Assembly: GCA_022720335.1 (NCBI GenBank)
Contig: JAIHVJ010000118.1
Coordinates: forward strand, 1 to 9,540
Length of the DNA stretch: 9,540 bases
Direction: 5' to 3'
Source of the DNA: Collinsella sp.
GTDB lineage: Bacteria > Actinomycetota > Coriobacteriia > Coriobacteriales > Coriobacteriaceae
Part shown: positions 4,396-9,540 of the stretch, piece after piece
Position numbering within the stretch: the stretch's first letter is position 1
How the letters are laid out: every line of letters begins with the position of its first letter
Made by a program: the position numbers and the translations under genes
Notes under the pieces: model-generated
The model's input: only the letters and a program-made list of their open reading frames with translations
Told to the model about the DNA's origin: nothing
Databases searched by the model: none

Positions 4396-7300
4396 ATGAA
4401 AGCAAATTCAGACAAATCTAAGCAGAGTAACAAAGCGACGCATCGTGTGATAGCGGGTGTTTTGTGCGGAGCTTCTGTCTTGAGCTTGGTACTGTCGCTC
4501 GTCATGCCCCCGATCTCGCAGGCCATTGCCAACGATGCCCAGGAAGCTCCTACCGAGGAACCTGTAATGGGGGGGGGTTCCTCAAGTGAGTCTACTGATG
4601 TAGACAACACTGGCGGGGATGCCGAAAACCAGAATAGCGACGACGCCAAGGGCGACGAGACTGGCGACGGTGCTGCCGAGATGGCCCCGTTGTCTGATGA
4701 CGCGGAAACTGAGGGTGCTGCGCAGCCCGCGGATGATAGTAATAGCGATGAGAATGCGATTGCGCTCGCAAGCGTGAATGCTAACAAAATAGCAGGCGAT
4801 GTTACTGATAAGTTCAACAACGGCGGAAACTATTGTCTGACGGGCGACGCTTGGTCGTCCAAACCGATCAATATTAGCCAAAACACCACCATCGACCTTG
4901 CATGCTACAAGCTTTATTACAGCAGTGGTAACGACAACACCGGCAGGACTGGTTGTACATTTATTACAATTTCATCTGGCGCTACGCTAACTGTCGAAGG
5001 TGCGGCGAAAGACTCACCGGTTGAAGTTCCCAGTAGCGAGCCTGGTCAGGCGGCGAAGGTAAATTGGAACGATAGTGCTCCGCAATCACTCACATACTAC
5101 GTAACTGAAAGTACGAGTACGCCTAACGGTCTTGGTACTAGCGAAAAGACCTACCAGCACACTGTTACCAATTTCGGCGCTATCGTTGCGTGCAAAGAGG
5201 GCTATGTAAATCAAGTCATTTCTGTTGGGGAAGGCTGTACGCTTAACCTCAGCGGAGGCATGATCACAACGCCTCGTACCCTGGGCAACGACGGTCACGT
5301 TATTTTCTCTCAAGGCACTGTCAATATTTCTGGCGGCTATGTCACCAACGGTAACGGCGGCGGCTGGGGTGGTGGCCTGTGCGTGACGGGCACAAATGCC
5401 AAGTTCAACATGACCGGCGGCGTAATCGCGGCAAACAAGGCAGCATCTGGCGGCGGCATCTATGCTGACCAGGGCGCCACGCTGAATCTATCCGGTGGTG
5501 TCATCTCGGGTAACGCTACGTATGAGGATCTCTATAACGACATCGACAATCCCAATAATGGCTATGGCGGCGGTGTCTTTACCAAAAATGCTGACGTTAC
5601 AATCAAAGGAACGGCAAACATTACCAACAATCGCGTCGACTCCTATATCACTACGAAATACAACAACGGTCTGCTCGGCGGGGGCGGTATTGCTTCTGTC
5701 AATGGCGGCAAACTGACCATGGCGGGCGGCTCCGTTACTGCCAATTACTCCCATGAGGCCGGCGGCGGTATCTACGCTGGTTTTCACAATCAACCGATCA
5801 CCACGTTCTCCATGACTGGCGGCTTTATAGCGGGCAATATGTCCGACAATGCCGAGGGCGGTGGTCTCCGTATTTCTAGCGGTACTACCGGCGTTATTGA
5901 GGCAGCAGGTGCGTCCAGCAAGGTTTACATCACCAACAACAAGACCATGACGGGCAAGAGCCGCGGCGGCGACTGGGGCGGCGGTGGCGTCTTTATCCAG
6001 AAGGGCGGTAGGCTCAACGTCCTTAAGTCGCTTATCACTGACAATAAAGCTGGTGGCTGGAGTGGCGGAATTGGTGCGTGCCCTACAGGCGAGACGATCG
6101 TCTCGCACTCCGATGGTGCTGCTATCTATAACAATACTGATAACGTTGATCAAGATGGCAAGCATTTGGATACGCCCCATTATTCCGCTGGCGGCGACGG
6201 AAAAACTGAAGACAGCGATGAAAAAAATTACGTTACTCCTCTCTTCCAAACATCCGGCCATAAGGATTTCTTCCTGGTACGTAAAAAAGATAATGCGACA
6301 TCGACAATTGCTGTCGTTCTTGGCAAGATGCTTGGCGGTGGCTCGGCTGGCTGGAAGGGCACCCGTGACGGCAAAGGGATCACCATCGACCCAAATGGCG
6401 GCGCCGAGGCCAAGTACATGTTTGGCCTTGAGGCCCATCCTTCCGATCAGGCTATAAAAGATGCGAAGGAAGCGGCTACGACCATCATCAGTGGTAACTA
6501 CTCCTATACCCACGGTGGCGGCATCATGACCAACGGCGACCTTGTCGTCGGTAAGGTCGACGAGCCTCTGAACGTGTGCCCTGCAATCAAAGTCAAGGCT
6601 AACAAGGTCCTTATGAAGGACGATGTTAAACAGGATCTTAAGAACCATTCTTATCAGTTTAAGCTCCTGGGCGCGCCTGTCGGTTCAACTAATGCACCAT
6701 TCTGGAATGGCGACACGCTCAACGAAAACGGCTGCAAGGCGACGCCTGAGGTTACCGTTAATGACAATGGAGAGATTGTCATTGATACAGCCGCGAACTA
6801 TCAGTCGGGCAATTACGACCTCTATCTTGTCGAAGTTCCTATCGATGAAAAAGGCACGACCTTTGATAAGACCATTTACAAAATACATGTAGAGGTCGGC
6901 ACGAGCCCCGTTGAAACGACCAGTTTTTTGGGAGTTGAGATCAAACGCTACGCGGTCGATAAGAACGCTTCCACAGTAACCGTAAAAAAGGAGAATGCGC
7001 CGGACTTTTCTAGGTATGACTTCTATAACTGGACTGAGGATTCGGCCGATAGCGCCGTCTCGATCGTAACAATCGGCAACGAATCAAGCCCCGCGTTTAA
7101 GAACGAGCTCGCGCCCTACCAGGCTTCAGGCTCTTGGACACCTCAGGTGACCAAGAAGGTCGACGGCGGCGAGATGAAAAAGTTCAAGTTCGAGCTGTAT
7201 ACCGAGGATGGCAACGGGAAAACGGTGCTTGATACAAAGTGGACCACTGATGACTCGAACAGCTCGCAGACGGTGATGTTCGACGAACAGAAACTCGAAG

Positions 7301-7680
7301 TCAGCGACTTCAACGACGGCAAAGCAACGTTCACCTACTACATCCGTGAATGCCCCGCCAGCGAGCCCGATGGCACCAAACACGAAGGCTACAAGAACGA
7401 CACCAAGAGGTTCAAGGTCGTGGTAACGGCAACGGACAACGGTGTCGGCACGCTGAAATGCACGCCGGTCTACTACGAGGTCGACGCCAACGATAATGTG
7501 AGCGCGAATTCAACCCCTAACCCCACCTTCACCAACACCTACTCCACCTCTTTGCCCCTTTCTGGTATGTCGGGCGTCACTCTGACGTACCTTGCCGGCG
7601 CGGCGGTGCTTTGCGCTGCTGCGGCCTGGATGCACATTCGTCGCAAGGCGAATGCGGAGGGAGGTAAGCGTCGTGAATAA
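4396..7680 (+). CDS. Large cell-wall-anchored beta-helix adhesin with two Spy0128/FctA-like domains (probable pilus tip protein)
   Basis: This 1094-residue surface protein begins with a signal peptide: a Lys-rich start, then a hydrophobic core around residues 18-37, with cleavage probably near 42-44. A Ser/Asp/Glu-rich acidic linker runs to about residue 125. From about 286 to 712 it has glycine-rich turns, with GGG(I/L/V) recurring at least eight times from 325 to 707 between SGG-x-I or TGG-x-I strands. This is the pattern of a right-handed parallel beta-helix. Two pilin-like domains follow. The first (about 729-908) has candidate isopeptide residues K732/K734, E813 and N903 (FKNEL). The second (about 915-1050) has K920/K921, E985 and N1047 (FTNTY). 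The C-terminus is a sorting signal: LPLSG (1053-1057), a hydrophobic helix and the charged tail HIRRKANAEGGKRRE. The ATG at 4396 has GGAGG at 4383-4387, 8 nt upstream. The next gene overlaps its last 8 nt. The beta-helix part is AT-richer than neighbouring genes. Ligand unknown; a role as tip adhesin is inferred from size, domain order and operon position. Confidence 0.85.
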   Translation: MKANSDKSKQSNKATHRVIAGVLCGASVLSLVLSLVMPPISQAIANDAQEAPTEEPVMGGGSSSESTDVDNTGGDAENQNSDDAKGDETGDGAAEMAPLSDDAETEGAAQPADDSNSDENAIALASVNANKIAGDVTDKFNNGGNYCLTGDAWSSKPINISQNTTIDLACYKLYYSSGNDNTGRTGCTFITISSGATLTVEGAAKDSPVEVPSSEPGQAAKVNWNDSAPQSLTYYVTESTSTPNGLGTSEKTYQHTVTNFGAIVACKEGYVNQVISVGEGCTLNLSGGMITTPRTLGNDGHVIFSQGTVNISGGYVTNGNGGGWGGGLCVTGTNAKFNMTGGVIAANKAASGGGIYADQGATLNLSGGVISGNATYEDLYNDIDNPNNGYGGGVFTKNADVTIKGTANITNNRVDSYITTKYNNGLLGGGGIASVNGGKLTMAGGSVTANYSHEAGGGIYAGFHNQPITTFSMTGGFIAGNMSDNAEGGGLRISSGTTGVIEAAGASSKVYITNNKTMTGKSRGGDWGGGGVFIQKGGRLNVLKSLITDNKAGGWSGGIGACPTGETIVSHSDGAAIYNNTDNVDQDGKHLDTPHYSAGGDGKTEDSDEKNYVTPLFQTSGHKDFFLVRKKDNATSTIAVVLGKMLGGGSAGWKGTRDGKGITIDPNGGAEAKYMFGLEAHPSDQAIKDAKEAATTIISGNYSYTHGGGIMTNGDLVVGKVDEPLNVCPAIKVKANKVLMKDDVKQDLKNHSYQFKLLGAPVGSTNAPFWNGDTLNENGCKATPEVTVNDNGEIVIDTAANYQSGNYDLYLVEVPIDEKGTTFDKTIYKIHVEVGTSPVETTSFLGVEIKRYAVDKNASTVTVKKENAPDFSRYDFYNWTEDSADSAVSIVTIGNESSPAFKNELAPYQASGSWTPQVTKKVDGGEMKKFKFELYTEDGNGKTVLDTKWTTDDSNSSQTVMFDEQKLEVSDFNDGKATFTYYIRECPASEPDGTKHEGYKNDTKRFKVVVTATDNGVGTLKCTPVYYEVDANDNVSANSTPNPTFTNTYSTSLPLSGMSGVTLTYLAGAAVLCAAAAWMHIRRKANAEGGKRRE
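4569..4577 (+). repeat. Nine-G homopolymer inside the adhesin gene (possible phase-variation tract)
   Basis: Nine consecutive G bases encode the end of M58 and G59-G61, just after the signal peptide. Gaining one G puts a TGA (4587-4589) in frame four codons after the tract. Losing one G puts a TAG (4601-4603) in frame within nine codons. Either slip would therefore stop the protein just past its signal peptide. Confidence 0.8.
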
Positions 7681-9343
7681 GAAAGTTTGCTCCTTCCCGA
7701 TCTTGTTTGCGCTGCTTGCCCTCCTGATCGGCACCTGCGCGGTTGTGTTCCCCGCTTCCGCGCAGGCCGCGCCGACCTCGACCGGTTCCATCACGGTGAG
7801 CGGCACCGTGGCGAGCAGCTACGACGCCTACCAGATCTTTAGCGCCAACGTCGTCGACGGCGACAGCGACGCCAAGATCGCCACCGACCTCGCTTGGGCA
7901 AGCGACGCCGCGCGCGACGCCGTCCTGCCCGTGCTGCACAGCGCCGGCATGCCCAAATCCCAGACCACCGCGCAGGAAGCTGCCGAGTGGCTCAACACCG
8001 ATTCCCACCTTACGAGCGCGCTGAGCGCACAGCTCGCTCGTTCCCTCCAGAACTCTGGCGCCGAGCTCGCGGCCCTTAACGCGGGTACGGCGGCCGAGCT
8101 GCCCTGCGGCTACTGGCTCATCGTCGCCGACGACGACGCCATCGCCCAGAACGAGGCCGGCACCGCGCCGATCATGGCCTTGGTGGGCGGCAGCGCCGTC
8201 ACCGTCAAGCCCAAGGCCGCGACGCCCAAGGTCGCCAAGCACGTGCTGGAGGACGGCACCGCCGCCTGGCAGAAGGCTGCCGACGCCACGGTCGCCGACG
8301 ACCTGTACTGGCGCCTCTCGGCCACGGTCCCGGCGGGCCTTGCCGCCTACGACACCTATACGGTGCAGTTCGTCGACACCATGAGCGCCGGGCTCGACCC
8401 CTCCAAGGTGGCCGCGAGCATGCGCGTGTACGTGGCGGCGGGCGCGGACGGCGGCTTCGACGCCGTCTCGGCCGACAAGGACGGCCGCGCCGGCACCGAA
8501 CCCGCGAAGGGTTGGACCGACATCACGGCCCAGTGCGCCACCAAGGTAGCGGCCGACGGTAAGACCTTCACCGTGCGCACCGGCGACCTGATCGCCGCGC
8601 TCGGCGGGGCCGACGCCTTCACCGCGGGCGCCCGCGTGGTCGCCGTGTACAATGCGCCGCTCAACAGCGCGTGCAACCACGGCATCGCGAAGGGCAACCC
8701 CAACGAGGTCTACCTGCGCTACCCGCGCTCTCCCTTTGCCGACCAGTCCGGCGACGCCGGCTTCACCCGCACGCCGAGCGACGATGCGTGCGCCTACACC
8801 TGGGATCTCGCGCTCACCAAGCGCGGCAGCGACGGCGACAAGCCGCTGCCCGGGGCGGTCCTGAGCATCACCGACGACCGCGGTCGCACGCTGGCGGCCG
8901 ACGGCACGTGGGATGCGGAGGGCAAGGCCACCGTCACCACGGGCGAGGACGGCCGCGTGACCGTCTCGGGCGTGGACTCGGGCAAGCTGGAGGTCCGCGA
9001 GCTCAAGGCGCCCAAGGGCTACACCGCCTTTGAGGGCACGCGCTCCGTGACGGTCAAGGCCGAGGGCCTGGACGTCGACCAGGTTGTTGCCGCCAAGCCC
9101 AAGCTCACCATCACGGCCGAGTCGCCCCTGCGCGCCGACAGCGCGGACGGGTCGACGGGCAGCCTGGAGGCGTCGCTCATCAACACGCCCACCGGCACAC
9201 CCCCTAGCATTACTACCGGAGGCTTTATGCCCTCGACTGGCGATATGGCAATGTACGCCGCGGCCGCCGCAGCGGTCGCCGGAGCCGCGCTCATCGTGGT
9301 CGCGCTCCTGGTCAAGCGGGGAGGTGGCAGCCATAAAGAGTAG
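7673..9343 (+). CDS. SpaA-type isopeptide-forming pilin subunit with MPSTG sorting signal
   Basis: This 556-residue protein starts with a signal peptide (cleavage probably after ASAQA, about residue 31). An N-terminal domain runs to about 175. The segment VTVKPKAATPKVAK (177-189) sits where pilins have their YPK-type motif and offers K179 or K181 for sortase polymerisation. The next domain (about 183-375) resembles the fimbrial isopeptide D2 fold, with K189 near its start and GNPNEVYL (N342/N344) near its end. A SpaA/CNA-B-like domain follows (about 380-505). It has K383, the E-box-like ELKAPKGY (443-450) and N504, a plausible Lys-Glu-Asn isopeptide set. The end is MPSTG (519-523), a hydrophobic helix and VKRGGGSHKE. 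The GTG at 7673 is the chosen start: GGAGGT (7660-7665) lies 7 nt upstream and a normal signal peptide follows. It overlaps the adhesin gene by 8 nt, so translation is probably coupled. It could be a shaft or a basal/ancillary pilin. Confidence 0.85.
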   Translation: MNKKVCSFPILFALLALLIGTCAVVFPASAQAAPTSTGSITVSGTVASSYDAYQIFSANVVDGDSDAKIATDLAWASDAARDAVLPVLHSAGMPKSQTTAQEAAEWLNTDSHLTSALSAQLARSLQNSGAELAALNAGTAAELPCGYWLIVADDDAIAQNEAGTAPIMALVGGSAVTVKPKAATPKVAKHVLEDGTAAWQKAADATVADDLYWRLSATVPAGLAAYDTYTVQFVDTMSAGLDPSKVAASMRVYVAAGADGGFDAVSADKDGRAGTEPAKGWTDITAQCATKVAADGKTFTVRTGDLIAALGGADAFTAGARVVAVYNAPLNSACNHGIAKGNPNEVYLRYPRSPFADQSGDAGFTRTPSDDACAYTWDLALTKRGSDGDKPLPGAVLSITDDRGRTLAADGTWDAEGKATVTTGEDGRVTVSGVDSGKLEVRELKAPKGYTAFEGTRSVTVKAEGLDVDQVVAAKPKLTITAESPLRADSADGSTGSLEASLINTPTGTPPSITTGGFMPSTGDMAMYAAAAAAVAGAALIVVALLVKRGGGSHKE

Positions 9344-9451
9344 CTGGCAGCCCCACAGAGAGCGGGGCGAGACGTAGCGAAGTAGATGCTAAGACACAGA
9401 CAGATGATGACCGATCGAATGAGAATCAAACGGAAAACGGAGGAAAAGAAG

Positions 9452-9540
9452 ATGAGCATGAGCAAGAACATCGCACGCCTGGCAGTAACCGCCGGCCTCA
9501 CAGCAGCGCTGAGCTTCGGCGGCGTCATGGCCCCGGTGAC
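9452..9540 (+). CDS. Secreted protein, probable major pilin, 5' end only
   Basis: The open frame runs off the window after 29 codons. It starts MSMSKNIARL and continues into an Ala/Leu/Gly-rich hydrophobic stretch, the shape of a signal peptide. GGAGG (9439-9443) lies 8 nt before the ATG at 9452; a second ATG at 9458 is less well spaced. The 108-nt gap after the upstream pilin gene (9344-9451) shows no clear terminator or promoter, so the gene is probably in the same operon. In Gram-positive pilus loci the gene after an adhesin and an ancillary pilin is commonly the backbone pilin, followed by a class C sortase. That identity is inferred, because no pilin domain is visible yet. Confidence 0.6.
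   Translation, partial: MSMSKNIARLAVTAGLTAALSFGGVMAPV

Noticed and set aside
1749..4820. A 1023-codon open frame on the minus strand
   Set aside because: It runs antisense through the transporter, the HAD gene and two hairpin-rich gaps. Its translation is low-complexity His/Arg/Ala/Gly-rich with no domain. It is a by-product of GC-rich codon use on the other strand.
5251..6525. Glycine-rich repeats in the adhesin as possible DNA tandem repeats
   Set aside because: The GGG-turn pattern is clear at protein level, but the spacing and nucleotide sequence vary between units. These are structural beta-helix coils, not a DNA satellite or CRISPR-like array.
5488..6648. A 386-codon minus-strand open frame opposite the adhesin
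   Set aside because: No domain was recognised. It lies wholly within the well-supported adhesin and reflects the reverse of its repetitive Gly/Asn codons.
7592..7672. Longer start for the MPSTG pilin inside the adhesin's membrane anchor
   Set aside because: It would add an Arg-rich stretch before the signal peptide. The GTG at 7673 has a well-placed GGAGGT and a normal signal sequence.
7577..9334. A 585-codon minus-strand open frame opposite the pilin gene
   Set aside because: It mirrors the pilin gene almost exactly, is Gly/Arg/Ala/His-rich and has no recognisable domain. The + strand frame has a signal peptide, pilin domains and a sorting motif.

Overview
The window looks like chromosomal DNA from a high-GC Gram-positive bacterium. 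Strong GGAGG-type ribosome binding sites, GC-rich codon use and cell-wall-sorted pilin genes fit an actinobacterial gut commensal, with the Coriobacteriia (Collinsella-like) the best guess. That assignment comes from the style of the genes and repeats; no database search was made. All supported genes lie on the + strand.

Region 1 (1-1340) is the end of a molybdenum cofactor (Moco) cluster. A few last codons ending in a double glycine look like the C-terminus of MoaA. They are followed 4 nt later by one ORF that fuses MoaC (cyclic pyranopterin monophosphate synthase) to MobB (the GTP-binding Moco guanylylation accessory protein).

Region 2 (1341-4031) holds two single genes: a 12-TM-type major facilitator transporter and a Cof-type HAD phosphatase. 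The gaps around them are packed with inverted repeats. Two families stand out. In one, different stems carry a GGG(A/C)CA core at the apex. The other is a 49-nt hairpin present twice in opposite orientations, with compensatory base-pair changes.

Region 3 (about 4032-4395) is an AT-rich gap with further inverted repeats and a 12-bp perfect palindrome, probably the control region of the next operon.

Region 4 (4396-9540) is a surface pilus/adhesin operon. The first gene encodes a 1094-residue protein: signal peptide, acidic linker, glycine-rich beta-helix repeats, two Spy0128/FctA-like isopeptide domains and an LPLSG sorting signal. It overlaps by 8 nt a second gene, which starts at GTG and encodes a SpaA-type pilin with an MPSTG sorting signal. 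A third secreted protein, probably the major pilin, starts at 9452 and runs off the window. The expected pilus sortase is not in view. The likely working model is that sortase joins the second and third proteins into a shaft, with the large beta-helix protein as tip adhesin. A nine-G tract early in the adhesin gene would switch it off by a one-base slip either way, so it is a candidate phase-variation switch.

No tRNA, rRNA, CRISPR array, insertion sequence or integrase was seen.
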